Of a stretch of 64,000 bases of DNA, positions 18,006 to 26,814 are shown piece by piece. A model generated the notes under the pieces. It worked only from the letters and a program-made list of their open reading frames with translations, was not told the origin of the DNA and made no database searches. A program made the translations under genes and the position numbers. The stretch lies in contig NZ_CP046620.1 of NCBI RefSeq assembly GCF_009931615.1, positions 186,001 to 250,000 of the forward strand. Direction: 5' to 3'. Source of the DNA: Algicella marina (GTDB lineage Bacteria > Pseudomonadota > Alphaproteobacteria > Rhodobacterales > Rhodobacteraceae). Within the stretch, counting starts at the first letter, position 1; each line of letters begins with the position of its first letter.

Positions 18006-18836
18006 TCACGACTTCCGCAGAATCCTGTCGGCAATGCGCGTCGGCATCAGGCGTTTGATCAGGCTGGCGGCGTAGGTCGGCACGGTCACGAAATAGCGGG
18101 GTTTCGGGCGCTCGCTTTCCAGCGCGTGGATCAGCTTCGCGGTGACGGCGGAGGCGGGAAGTTCCCATTGATCTTTTTTGCCGACACCCGCGTAGAGGCG
18201 AGGCCGCAGGACGGATTCGTATTGCTCGCGGTTGGGCGAGTTCTGCCAGTCGATCCATTTTTCGAAGGCCACGCGGGCCTTGAGGCGGATGTCCGACGTG
18301 ATGGGCCCGGGTTCGATCAGGATGAAGTGCAGACCGGGGATGCGGTTCTCCAGGCGGTAGGTATCGGTCAGACCTTCCATCGCGAACTTGGTGGCGACAT
18401 AGGCACCCCGGCCACGGACGGCAGCGAGGCCGAGGACGGAGGAGTTGTTGACGATCCGGCCGTGACCCTGGGCGCGGAAGGTGGGCATCAGGCGGTTGAT
18501 GAGGTCGAACTGGCCGAAAAGGTTGGTCTCGAAGATTTCGCGCAGGGCTCCGCGCGGCAGATCCTCGGCGAAGGCGGGGCAGGCGAAGGCGCCGTTGTTG
18601 AAAAGCGCGTCGAGGGTGCCGCCGGTGCGGGAAAGCGTCTCTGCGATGGCGGACTGGATGCTTTCCTCGCTGGCGAGATCGAGGGGGAAGCTCTCCAGCC
18701 CTTCGGTCTCCAGCCGGGCGCAATCGTCGGGCTTGCGGCAGGTGGCGAAGACGCGCCAGCCGCGCGCCTTCAACCCATGCGCGGCATCGAGACCGATGCC
18801 AGAGGAACAGCCGGTGATGAGGATGGTTCTTGCCAT
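18006..18836 (-). CDS. Short-chain dehydrogenase/reductase (SDR)
   Basis: From the ATG at 18836, with AGGCAGG just upstream, the product is 276 residues. The Rossmann cofactor loop TGCSSGIG is near residue 8, the central NNGA motif near 85, and the catalytic Ser-Tyr-Lys set lies in NSSVLGLAAVRGRGAYVATK. It is a classical SDR, resembling those annotated as short-chain oxidoreductases of the retinol-dehydrogenase-like group. Substrate not predictable. A TTG start at 18860 is possible. It converges on the catabolic cluster and is probably monocistronic. Confidence 0.85.
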   Translation of the reverse strand: MARTILITGCSSGIGLDAAHGLKARGWRVFATCRKPDDCARLETEGLESFPLDLASEESIQSAIAETLSRTGGTLDALFNNGAFACPAFAEDLPRGALREIFETNLFGQFDLINRLMPTFRAQGHGRIVNNSSVLGLAAVRGRGAYVATKFAMEGLTDTYRLENRIPGLHFILIEPGPITSDIRLKARVAFEKWIDWQNSPNREQYESVLRPRLYAGVGKKDQWELPASAVTAKLIHALESERPKPRYFVTVPTYAASLIKRLMPTRIADRILRKS

Positions 18837-18893
18837 GCGCCTGCCTGTGCTTTCCGGCAAGTCCTAGAGCCTTCGCGCCCTGCCAGCAACCTG

Positions 18894-19361
18894 TCAGGCT
18901 GCTGAACAGCAGGCCGTGGCCGGGGTGCAGCACCCACCCTGTCGGGCCGGTTTGCAGGCCGTGGTTTCAGCCGTGAGGGCGAGCCGGACGGTACCGCCTT
19001 CAAACGTGATCGCGTCGAGGGTGGCGCGTTGGAGGGGGCCACGGCCGGGCGATGTTTCGAACACAAGTGTGCCGTGGTCGAGGGCGGGAAGGGTGGTGCG
19101 GGAGCGATCGACGATGGCGAGAAACTTCGCTGTGGCCATGAAGTCACCCTCGCCGGAGCCGTCGAGCAACTGGATCTGGGTTTCGTCCCACGCGCTCTGC
19201 CGCCCGCTGCAATCAATGGAGCGGATGGATGCCGCCTTCAGTTCGGTAACGTGGTAGCCAGCGGGCACGGGTTGAGCGTCGAGCGAGATTTCAAGCGGCT
19301 TGTCGCTGTGGGGTGCAAGGGCGGCTGCGAGGCCTGTAAGGGAGTTCGGGCAGGTTGGCAT
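18894..19361 (-). CDS. DUF6428 family protein with cysteine-rich C-terminus
   Basis: The ATG at 19361 has GGAGG seven bases upstream. The 155-residue product has the family core (VPAGYHVTELKAASIRSIDC, then AWDETQIQLLDG) and a C-terminal tail with eight or so small or cysteine residues, including ACKPARQGGCCTPATACC. I recognise it as DUF6428, a rhodobacterial family that I recall next to arsR-type regulators. The cysteine tail could bind a soft metal or metalloid; this is inference. A near-perfect palindrome sits 25 bases upstream of its start, a likely operator. Confidence 0.75.
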   Translation of the reverse strand: MPTCPNSLTGLAAALAPHSDKPLEISLDAQPVPAGYHVTELKAASIRSIDCSGRQSAWDETQIQLLDGSGEGDFMATAKFLAIVDRSRTTLPALDHGTLVFETSPGRGPLQRATLDAITFEGGTVRLALTAETTACKPARQGGCCTPATACCSAA

Positions 19362-19385
19362 GGTGGGACCTCCGGTTAATTGCGA

Positions 19386-19407
19386 TATTTCTACAATTAT
19401 AGAAATA
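19386..19407. promoter_or_regulatory. Palindromic putative ArsR-type operator
   Basis: TATTTCTA and TAGAAATA form perfect 8-bp arms around a 6-bp centre (CAATTA) of which only one base pair breaks the symmetry. It lies between the divergent DUF6428 gene (start 19361) and parC (start 19476). Size and AT-richness fit an ArsR/SmtB-type winged-helix operator. No regulator gene is seen nearby. Confidence 0.6.
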
Positions 19408-19475
19408 ATGCCGGTAGTCAAGCTTTGCTGCATCTTCCGCTGGACGAGGGTTGGCGCTGGGGATACACCATATCT

Positions 19476-21782
19476 ATGGCTGATACCGACGATACGAACG
19501 ATATACCGGAAGGTGACCTGCATGAGCCGCTCCGGCGGGCGCTGGGTGACCGGTACCTGACTTATGCGCTGTCCACCATAACGGACAGGGCTTTGCCGGA
19601 TGCCCGTGACGGATTGAAGCCGGTGCATCGCCGTGTGCTTTACGTGATGCAGCAGTTGCGGCTGGAGCCGACGGGTTCGTACCGGAAATGCGCAACGGTG
19701 GTCGGTGAGGCGATGGGCAAGTACCACCCTCATGGCGACCAGTCGATCTATGACGCGCTGGCGCGGATGGCGCAGGATTTCAACATGCGCTACCCGCTGG
19801 TCGACGGGCAGGGCAACTTCGGCAACATCGACGGCGATAACCCGGCTGCGATGCGCTACACCGAGTGCAAGATGACGACGGTGAGCACCGCGATGATGGG
19901 CGGGCTGACGGAGGATGCCGTCGATTTCCGCCCCAACTTCGACGGCCGCGATACGGAGCCAACCGTACTGCCGGCAGCGCTGCCGAATCTGCTGGCCAAT
20001 GGCGCGGCGGGGATCGCCGTGGGCATGGCCACGAACATTCCGCCGCATAACGTGGGCGAACTGGTGGACGCCTGCCTGCACCTGATCAAGGCGCCGAACG
20101 CGCGGGACGAGACGCTGCTGGATTACGTACCCGGCCCGGATTTCCCGACGGGTGGTGTGCTGGTGGAGGATCGCGCGGTGATCGCCGAGGCTTACCGGAC
20201 GGGGCGCGGGGCGTTCCGGATGCGGGCGCGCTGGCATCGGGAGGATCTCGGGCGCGGGCAGTGGCAGATCGTGGTTACCGAAATTCCGTTTCAGGTGCAG
20301 AAGTCGAAGCTCATCGAGAAGGTGGCGGAGATTATCAACGCCAAGAAGATCCCGATCCTTGGTGACATCCGCGATGAGAGTGCCGAGGATATCCGGCTGA
20401 TCCTGGAGCCGAAATCGCGCAGCGTCGATCCCGAATTGCTGATGGAGACGGTGTTCCGGCAGACGGACCTCGAAACCCGTTTCTCGATGAACATGAACGT
20501 GCTGATCGACGGCAGGGTACCGAGGGTGTGCAGCCTGAAGGAAGTGCTGCGCGCCTACCTCGACCATCGGCGCGAGGTGTTGTTGCGCCGCTCCCGCCAC
20601 CGGCTGGAGAAGATCGACGCGCGGCTGGAGGTGCTGGAGGGCTATATCATCGCCTTCCTCAACCTCGACCGGGTGATCGAGATCATCCGCACCGAGGATG
20701 AGCCGAAGCCGGTGATGATGGCGGAGTTCGAGCTGACGGACGTGCAGGCCGAGGCGATCCTGAACATGCGGCTGCGGGCGTTGCGACGGCTGGAAGAGAT
20801 GGAGTTGCGGCGCGAGCGCGAGGATCTGTTGCAGGAGCGCGAAGGTCTGCAGGCGCTGCTGGCCAGCGAGGACATGCAGTGGAGTGCGATCGCCGACCAG
20901 TTGCGCGAGATCCGCAAGCAGTTCGGCGCGCCGGCACGGTTCAAGGGGATAACCTTTGCCGGGGACCTGAACGCGCTGAAGGACGAATTGGGCGCGGATT
21001 ATCCGCCGGGAGCGCGGCGCACCGGGTTTGACAGTGTGCCGGACGTGGCCGAGGTGCCGCTGGAGGCGATGATCGAGCGTGAGCCGATCACTGTTGTCTG
21101 TTCCGCCATGGGCTGGATCCGGGCGATGAAGGGGCATGTGTCGCTGGACGCGGAGATGAAGTTCAAGGACGGCGATGGGCCGCGCTTTGCCTTCCATGCC
21201 GAGACGACGGACAAGCTGCTGGCATTCGGGGCGAACGGACGGTTCTACACGCTGAGTTGTGCCAACCTGCCGGGCGGGCGCGGCATGGGCGAGCCGGTGC
21301 GGCTGATGGTGGACCTGCCGAACGAGGCCGAACTGGTGGCGCTGTTCCTGCACAAGCCGGGGCGCAAGCTGCTGGTGGCCTCGAGCGCAGGCGACGGGTT
21401 CATCGTGCCGGAGGCAGAGGTGCTGGCGCAGACGCGCACGGGCCGACAGGTGCTGAACGTGAAGGACGGCGTCACGGCGCTGGTGTGCAAGCCGGTGGAG
21501 GGCGACCACGTAGCCGTGGTGGGCCAGAACCGCAAGGTGCTGGTGTTCCCGCTGGACGAATTGCCCGAGATGGGCCGAGGCAAGGGCGTGCGGCTGCAGA
21601 AGTACAAGGATGGCGGCCTGTCGGATGCGCGGACTTTCGCGCTGGAAAACGGGTTGCAGTGGAAGGACAGCGGCGGGCGCACGCGGACGGAAACCGAGCT
21701 TGGCGACTATCTGGCGAAGCGGGCCGGGGCCGGGCGAATGGCGCCGCGCGGCTTCCCGAGGGACAACACGTTTACCGAGTGA
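19476..21782 (+). CDS. parC: DNA topoisomerase IV subunit A
   Basis: The 768-residue product from the ATG at 19476 is a type IIA topoisomerase A subunit. The breakage-reunion domain begins near residue 15; KYHPHGD lies at 82-88 and the catalytic tyrosine is Tyr128 in AAMRYTE, preceded by Arg127. The C-terminal part holds degenerate beta-pinwheel repeats, and there is no GyrA-box (QRRGGKG), which supports ParC over GyrA. With ParE it unlinks daughter chromosomes. The open frame extends upstream to 19380 through the palindrome, but that part is not family-like. Confidence 0.93.
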   Translation: MADTDDTNDIPEGDLHEPLRRALGDRYLTYALSTITDRALPDARDGLKPVHRRVLYVMQQLRLEPTGSYRKCATVVGEAMGKYHPHGDQSIYDALARMAQDFNMRYPLVDGQGNFGNIDGDNPAAMRYTECKMTTVSTAMMGGLTEDAVDFRPNFDGRDTEPTVLPAALPNLLANGAAGIAVGMATNIPPHNVGELVDACLHLIKAPNARDETLLDYVPGPDFPTGGVLVEDRAVIAEAYRTGRGAFRMRARWHREDLGRGQWQIVVTEIPFQVQKSKLIEKVAEIINAKKIPILGDIRDESAEDIRLILEPKSRSVDPELLMETVFRQTDLETRFSMNMNVLIDGRVPRVCSLKEVLRAYLDHRREVLLRRSRHRLEKIDARLEVLEGYIIAFLNLDRVIEIIRTEDEPKPVMMAEFELTDVQAEAILNMRLRALRRLEEMELRREREDLLQEREGLQALLASEDMQWSAIADQLREIRKQFGAPARFKGITFAGDLNALKDELGADYPPGARRTGFDSVPDVAEVPLEAMIEREPITVVCSAMGWIRAMKGHVSLDAEMKFKDGDGPRFAFHAETTDKLLAFGANGRFYTLSCANLPGGRGMGEPVRLMVDLPNEAELVALFLHKPGRKLLVASSAGDGFIVPEAEVLAQTRTGRQVLNVKDGVTALVCKPVEGDHVAVVGQNRKVLVFPLDELPEMGRGKGVRLQKYKDGGLSDARTFALENGLQWKDSGGRTRTETELGDYLAKRAGAGRMAPRGFPRDNTFTE

Positions 21783-21872
21783 GTTTCCGTGTCAGACGGC
21801 CGGCGTCCGCGTGCGTCGGTTCCGGGCCGCTGTGTGCGCATTGGTTGCCGTTCAGCCTGCACCTGTAATGCC

Positions 21873-22601
21873 TCAGCGGAAGATCTTTTCCAGATCGTCC
21901 GGCTTTTGTGGCGGCAGGCGCAGGGCGAGGTAGACGGCGACGATCAGGCAGATACAGAAGGCGTTGACCGGGGCCGAGACGAGATCGTGAGCGATCTCGC
22001 GGGCCCAGAGGTCGACGAGGGTTGCACCGCTGTCCGGGTTTCGCTGCGGGCCGGTGGTGAAGATCAGCATCAGCCACGGGATCAGCACGGCGGCCCAGAT
22101 GCCGGAGAGTGGCAGCAGATGCGGCATTGTTTCCCGCAGGCTTAGGGAGAGAGATTGCCAGCCGCGCTGCTCGATGACCAGCAGTGGCATCAGCAGCGTT
22201 GTCAGGGCGCTGACGATGAACAAAGGGATGATCATGAAGAACAGGGACAGATTGAGCAGGTGATCGACGAGGAGCGACAGGACGATGATCGCCACCCACG
22301 AAGTTGCTGAGAGGACAGGTGGAGGGGTGCCACCGACGCGGGGCCAGAGGCGCAGGAGAACGCTGACGGTGACGAAAGTGTAGACGGGACTGGCGATCAG
22401 CGAGTGCGGATTGACGAAGAGGAATAGTGTATCGTCGATCTCTTCGCCGCAGAGCATGCGCAGGGCGAGATCGGGGAAGAAGACGGTGAAGGCAGACGTG
22501 GCGACAATGACTGCACCGGCGTACTCGAGCGTGATCCAGACCCAGTTCTGAAGGAAGATGCGGAACGTGGTTCCGAAGATTCCACCGATACTCAGGCGCA
22601 T
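21873..22601 (-). CDS. Integral membrane protein of unknown function
   Basis: The ATG at 22601 has GGAGG close upstream. The 242-residue product has about five to six membrane segments (LQNWVWITLEYAGAVIVATSA, FVTVSVLLRLW, WVAIIVLSLLVDHLLNLSLFF, PLFIVSALTTLLMPLLVI, WAAVLIPWLMLIF, ICLIVAVYLALRL). It starts 20 bases after the RDD-protein stop and is the last gene of the MoxR/DUF58 operon. No family recognised with confidence. Confidence 0.75.
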   Translation of the reverse strand: MRLSIGGIFGTTFRIFLQNWVWITLEYAGAVIVATSAFTVFFPDLALRMLCGEEIDDTLFLFVNPHSLIASPVYTFVTVSVLLRLWPRVGGTPPPVLSATSWVAIIVLSLLVDHLLNLSLFFMIIPLFIVSALTTLLMPLLVIEQRGWQSLSLSLRETMPHLLPLSGIWAAVLIPWLMLIFTTGPQRNPDSGATLVDLWAREIAHDLVSAPVNAFCICLIVAVYLALRLPPQKPDDLEKIFR

Positions 22602-22620
22602 GTCAGCCTCCGCCGGGCAC

Positions 22621-23541
22621 TCACGCCCGTGTCTCCGAGCGGTTGTGGAACTTGTCTTCGCGGGTGTCGCCGAAGAGTTTGCGATTCTCCAGGTAGGCGC
22701 GCTGGGTGCGGTAGAAGGCGCGGAGGAAGGCATCGGTATCGGCTTCGGGGATGTTCTCCTCAAAGCCGATGCGGGCGACGATGGCATCGCTGACGCGGCG
22801 AAGATTCAGATCGTGTTGCCTGCGGGCGGCGGCGTTGAGCGTGCCAGTCCTGACTTGCAGCAATTGCTCCAGTGTCTGCAATTCGAAGCGGCCGTAGTGA
22901 TCCAGATGGTGAGGCAGGAAGGTGAACTGGCCGGCGGCAGGCGTCGGCTGGCGGGTGAGGTCGGGCAACAGCACCGGGCGCGGGACACTGATGACATAGG
23001 TGTTGGCGATGATATCGCCGAGGCGTTGGCGGCGCTTGTTGAACAGCGGGATCAAGAGAAGGGCGATGATCCAGACCAGCAGGATCAGGCCCGGCACGAT
23101 GCCGAGGTTGGAGGCGATCAGCAGATAGGTTCCGGGAACGAAGACCTCGAACTCCTTCATCAAGTTGCGCACGGTGATGGCATGAGGGCTGAGGGCGCGG
23201 CCGTCGCCGGAGACGACGCGCAGGCCGAGCAGGCGCTTGCCGAGCGTCTGGCCGTTCCAGAGGATTTCCGTGGTGATGTAGTAGGGCGCGCGCAGCAGAA
23301 ACATGCTGAGCGCGAGGATGGCAATGACGCCTTCGCCGGTAATGACGTCGGCGGCTGACAGCACGAAGATGAACAGGGAAACGACCAGCAACGACAGGAG
23401 GATATCGACCAGCTGGGCACCGAACCTGCCACCGAGCCCCGCGAGGTCGAAGCGGATGGGGACGCCTTCGGGCGGCAGGATCTCCGTCATCCTTGTCTTC
23501 GGGACGGGTGGACGCTTGCGGCTGTCCGGCTTCCGGCTCAT
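22621..23541 (-). CDS. RDD family membrane protein
   Basis: The 306-residue product has the RDD domain at about residues 28-190: FDLAGLGGRFGAQLVD carries the first conserved Arg-Asp pair, followed by two to three membrane helices and the NGQTLGKRLLGLRVV motif. The C-terminal 110 residues are soluble and polar. RDD proteins are often encoded beside MoxR and SpoIIM genes, as here. The start overlaps the stop of the SpoIIM-like gene by four bases. Biochemical role not established. Confidence 0.88.
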   Translation of the reverse strand: MSRKPDSRKRPPVPKTRMTEILPPEGVPIRFDLAGLGGRFGAQLVDILLSLLVVSLFIFVLSAADVITGEGVIAILALSMFLLRAPYYITTEILWNGQTLGKRLLGLRVVSGDGRALSPHAITVRNLMKEFEVFVPGTYLLIASNLGIVPGLILLVWIIALLLIPLFNKRRQRLGDIIANTYVISVPRPVLLPDLTRQPTPAAGQFTFLPHHLDHYGRFELQTLEQLLQVRTGTLNAAARRQHDLNLRRVSDAIVARIGFEENIPEADTDAFLRAFYRTQRAYLENRKLFGDTREDKFHNRSETRA

Positions 23542-24554
23542 GACTTGTCCTCCCCCCGGCCGGAAAAGAGGAAATAGGCGAGCCAGAGGCCACCGATGCC
23601 CCAGCCGACGAGGATGCGGGTTTCAGGTGTCTGGATGATCTGCCGGAAGAAGCCTTCGAGAACGGCGGCGACCACGAGCATGGCTGCGGCGAGGATGGCG
23701 AGCTTGACGGCATCGTAGCCCGCGTGACGCAGGGCGTCGCGGCGGGTCATCTGGCCGGGGAACAGCACGGCGAGGCCGAGATGGAAGCCGCCGGCACAGG
23801 CGATGGCGATGGCCGACAGCTCCGTCACGCCGTGGACCGAGAGCCAGGCAAACAGTTCGTAGGCGAGGCCGCGATCGGCGTGCAGCGCTGCGAAGGCGCC
23901 GATAACAAGGCCGTTGTAGAAGGTGAGCAATGTCGACGGCACGCAGATGACCACGCCGAGTGCGAAGGTGAAGAGGGCGATCTGGGTGTTGTGCGAGAAC
24001 AGGTAGCTGGCGAAGGCGGAGAACCTGTCGAGGCTGCCGTCGGCGCCGGAGGTGAGCACGGCCTCCAGTTCATCACGGCTGCTGAGTATTCCGCGTTCAC
24101 CGGCCAACCCGCCGGGGACGATGGTGTTGAACCACGTGGGATCCTCCAGAAACAGGAGGTAGCCGGCGACACCACCGAGGATCATGGTGGCGAAAGCCAT
24201 GACGAGAACGAAGCCGGAGCGGCGGACGGCTTGCGGAATGCCGCGCGAGAACAACTGCCAAAGCATGCCGCCAAGCGCTTTTTTCGGCGCGTAGACGGCG
24301 AGATAGGCACGGGCGGCCAGTGCCTCCAGATAGGCGTGCAGCGCCCTGTCGAGCGAGATTTCGCGGGCAAGGGACAGGGCATTGACTGTGTTGCGGTAGA
24401 GCGAGGCCAGTTCGCGGGCTTCGTCGAAGGATAGGTTGGAGAGGCCGCGTTTCTCGACGCGGGTGACGAGGCCGTCGAGCCTGATCCAGTCGTCCTCCCG
24501 CTCGGCGCGGAAGCGGGCGGAGCGGATGTCCTGCATGCCGGTTTCGCCGTTCAT
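23538..24554 (-). CDS. Stage II sporulation protein M (SpoIIM)-like membrane protein
   Basis: From the ATG at 24554, which overlaps the DUF58 gene stop (ATGA), the product is 338 residues. About 110 cytoplasmic residues precede five membrane segments, with the SpoIIM/DUF95 signature around FSHNTQIALFTFALGVVICVPSTLLTFYNGLVIGAFAALH and HGVTELSAIAIACAGG. The organism is not a spore former; non-sporulating bacteria carry SpoIIM-like proteins in MoxR/DUF58 operons with unknown envelope roles. The longer frame upstream is antisense shadow. Confidence 0.88.
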   Translation of the reverse strand: MNGETGMQDIRSARFRAEREDDWIRLDGLVTRVEKRGLSNLSFDEARELASLYRNTVNALSLAREISLDRALHAYLEALAARAYLAVYAPKKALGGMLWQLFSRGIPQAVRRSGFVLVMAFATMILGGVAGYLLFLEDPTWFNTIVPGGLAGERGILSSRDELEAVLTSGADGSLDRFSAFASYLFSHNTQIALFTFALGVVICVPSTLLTFYNGLVIGAFAALHADRGLAYELFAWLSVHGVTELSAIAIACAGGFHLGLAVLFPGQMTRRDALRHAGYDAVKLAILAAAMLVVAAVLEGFFRQIIQTPETRILVGWGIGGLWLAYFLFSGRGEDKS

Positions 24555-25858
24555 ATCAGTTCCTGCGCCTTGATTTCGAGGTAGGTGGAGACGAGACGGG
24601 CGGTGAGTTCGCCGGGGTTGGTTTCGAGGCAGATGACACCGATGCGGGACAGGCCGTCCAGCACTAAGCGGCGCTCCTTTACCATTTCTGTCGCGGCCAC
24701 GGCTTCGGCCATGCCGTTGAGCGAGTGGGCGGCGGTGCCGACGCGCCACTCCAGTTCGGGGTCCGAGAAGGTGGCGAAGATGATCACATGGGCGCGATTC
24801 AGGACAGTGAGGTTCTCGACCAGCAGTTCCGCTGTGGTGGTATCGGCGAAGTCCGAAAAGATGATGATCAGGCTGCGGCGGTTGAGTTTGCCGTTGAGGT
24901 GCGCCAGCGCCAGCGTCGGATTGGAACTTGCGGTCTGGTAGGAGAGGTCGGCGGTGTGGGCGCGCAAGGCCGGAAAGGCGGCACGGCCGGGCTGGGGCGG
25001 GACGAAGAGGCGTGGCACGGCGTCGAAACTGTAGAGGCCGACCAGATCGCCGCCGATGCCTGCGGCCCATGCGGTGGCAAGGGCTGCGTTGACGGCGTGG
25101 TCGATCTTCGGCAGGCCTGCCAGTTCTTCGCGCATCAGGTAACCGTTGTCGAGAGCGACGATGATCTGGTGGTTGCGTTCGGACTGCATCTCCTTGACCA
25201 CGAGATCGCGGCGGCGGGCGGAGCGCTTCCAGTCAATTCCGCGGGTGTCCATCCCGGGCATGAAGTCGCGCATCTGGTGGAATTCGGATCCTTCGCCGAC
25301 GAGCGCGTTTTCCTTCACGCCGTAGAGATCCGACTGAACACGCACGTCGATCTGGCCGGAAACGACGGGCCGGATGTTGGGGATGACCCGGAGGACGGTG
25401 TCGAGGGAGAAATGGGGCGTGAATTCCCAGAGGCCGAGGCGGGACGGCCACGAGAGCCAGAGGCCGGGCAGGGCGAAGGTGCCGCGGCGACGGGCGGGCA
25501 CGCGGGCCTCTCCGAGAACGGCGCGGGACGACCCGCGCAGGGTGAAATCCTGACGGGTGCCGAGATCGCCGGAGAGCTCAAGAATGGCCGACAGGCTGGT
25601 AGGGATTGGCTGACCCTGGCTGCGGATGGAAGCCCGGATGATCGCATCCTCACCGGTGAACACTTCGTCGGGGGCCGTCACCTCCACCGCGATGGCGCGG
25701 CGGGAGGGGCTGATGGCAAGATCGGCGAGCATGAACGACAGCAGCGCCCCCCAGAGGAGGGCGACAGGCAGGAGCGGCGCGGCAAGGGCGCTGACCGTCA
25801 GCGCCGTTGCCGCGAGGAACGCCGATGCGATGGCCAGCAGTCGGCGGCTCGGTCGCAT
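24551..25858 (-). CDS. DUF58 domain protein (MoxR-associated)
   Basis: The 435-residue product starts with two membrane helices (about residues 5-45), followed by a beta-rich region and the DUF58 signature MRDFMPGMDTRGIDWKRSAR near residue 205. After this comes a von Willebrand factor A-like fold with a MIDAS-like ALDNGYLM start and a FSDFADTTT strand. DUF58 proteins are the usual clients or partners of MoxR AAA+ ATPases. The ATG overlaps the MoxR stop by one base, supporting a functional pair. Confidence 0.9.
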   Translation of the reverse strand: MRPSRRLLAIASAFLAATALTVSALAAPLLPVALLWGALLSFMLADLAISPSRRAIAVEVTAPDEVFTGEDAIIRASIRSQGQPIPTSLSAILELSGDLGTRQDFTLRGSSRAVLGEARVPARRRGTFALPGLWLSWPSRLGLWEFTPHFSLDTVLRVIPNIRPVVSGQIDVRVQSDLYGVKENALVGEGSEFHQMRDFMPGMDTRGIDWKRSARRRDLVVKEMQSERNHQIIVALDNGYLMREELAGLPKIDHAVNAALATAWAAGIGGDLVGLYSFDAVPRLFVPPQPGRAAFPALRAHTADLSYQTASSNPTLALAHLNGKLNRRSLIIIFSDFADTTTAELLVENLTVLNRAHVIIFATFSDPELEWRVGTAAHSLNGMAEAVAATEMVKERRLVLDGLSRIGVICLETNPGELTARLVSTYLEIKAQELI

Positions 25859-26814
25859 TATTTCGGCGCCTCGATCCGGTTGAGGATGTTCTTCATCACG
25901 TCTTCGGCGGTGCGCCCCTCGATCTCGGCGGTGGGGCCGAGGACGATGCGGTGGCGGAGGGCGGGAACGATGAGGTGCTGGACATCATCCGGGATGGCGT
26001 AATCGCGACCGGCGAGGGCGGCGCGGGCACGGACAGCGCCGGCGATGGCGTCGGCGGCGCGGGTGGAGGCGCCGTGGCGGATTTCCTGATCCTCCCGCGT
26101 GGCGCGGACGATCTTCAGGATATAGAGCAGGATCGTGTCGTCGAGGCGGATACTGTCCACGAGGTCGCGTCCGGCCTGCAGCTCTTCTGCCCCGATCACC
26201 GGCCTGATATCGGCGCGGCGGGCCTCATGATCCAGCGACTGGGTGGCGTGGAGCTTGAGGATGTCGAGTTCGGCGGCGGCATCCGGGAAGTCGATGACAA
26301 GCTTGAACAGGAAGCGGTCAAGCTGGGCTTCGGGCAGTGGATATGTGCCCTGCTGTTCGATCGGGTTCTGGGTGGCGACGACGAAGAAATCGGGGCCGAG
26401 CCGGTAATCGGTGCCGTCGATGGTGGCGACACGTTCGTTCATGACCTGAAGCAGCGCGGCCTGGGTCTTGGGCGGGGCACGGTTGATTTCATCCGCGAGC
26501 AGGATGTCGGTGAAGACCGGACCCTTTGTCAGGCGGAAGCTGGAGGAACCGAAGTCGAAGATGTTCACGCCGAGGACATCACCGGGCATCAGGTCCGGTG
26601 TGAACTGGATCCGGCCGAAGTCGATGGCAAGCGCGGAGGCGAGACTCTGGGCGAGCAGGGTCTTGGCGGTGCCCGGCGGGCCCTCCAGCAGGCAGTGGCC
26701 ACGAGAGAACAGGGCGGTGAGCAGCATGTCGACGGCTGCATCCTGCCCGCGGACTGCCTTGCCGATTTCGGTGCGGACAAGATCAGCTTGTTCGCGAAGT
26801 TCTTCCAAATTCAT
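25858..26814 (-). CDS. MoxR-type AAA+ ATPase
   Basis: The ATG at 26814 has AAGGTG just upstream and gives 318 residues. The AAA+ module shows Walker A GPPGTAKT at 45-52, Walker B with ILLADEINRAPPKTQ, sensor 1 VVATQNPIEQQGTYPLPEAQLDRF, and a C-terminal lid with TRAADAIAGAVRARA. MoxR ATPases act as chaperone-like factors that mature or activate protein complexes. The start overlaps the end of the DUF4350-like gene by 32 bases. An alternative start at 26859 is less likely. Confidence 0.93.
   Translation of the reverse strand: MNLEELREQADLVRTEIGKAVRGQDAAVDMLLTALFSRGHCLLEGPPGTAKTLLAQSLASALAIDFGRIQFTPDLMPGDVLGVNIFDFGSSSFRLTKGPVFTDILLADEINRAPPKTQAALLQVMNERVATIDGTDYRLGPDFFVVATQNPIEQQGTYPLPEAQLDRFLFKLVIDFPDAAAELDILKLHATQSLDHEARRADIRPVIGAEELQAGRDLVDSIRLDDTILLYILKIVRATREDQEIRHGASTRAADAIAGAVRARAALAGRDYAIPDDVQHLIVPALRHRIVLGPTAEIEGRTAEDVMKNILNRIEAPK

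Noticed and set aside
18894-21509. Leftward open frame of 871 codons across parC
   Set aside because: Only the last 155 codons are protein-like (the DUF6428 gene); the rest is antisense to parC.
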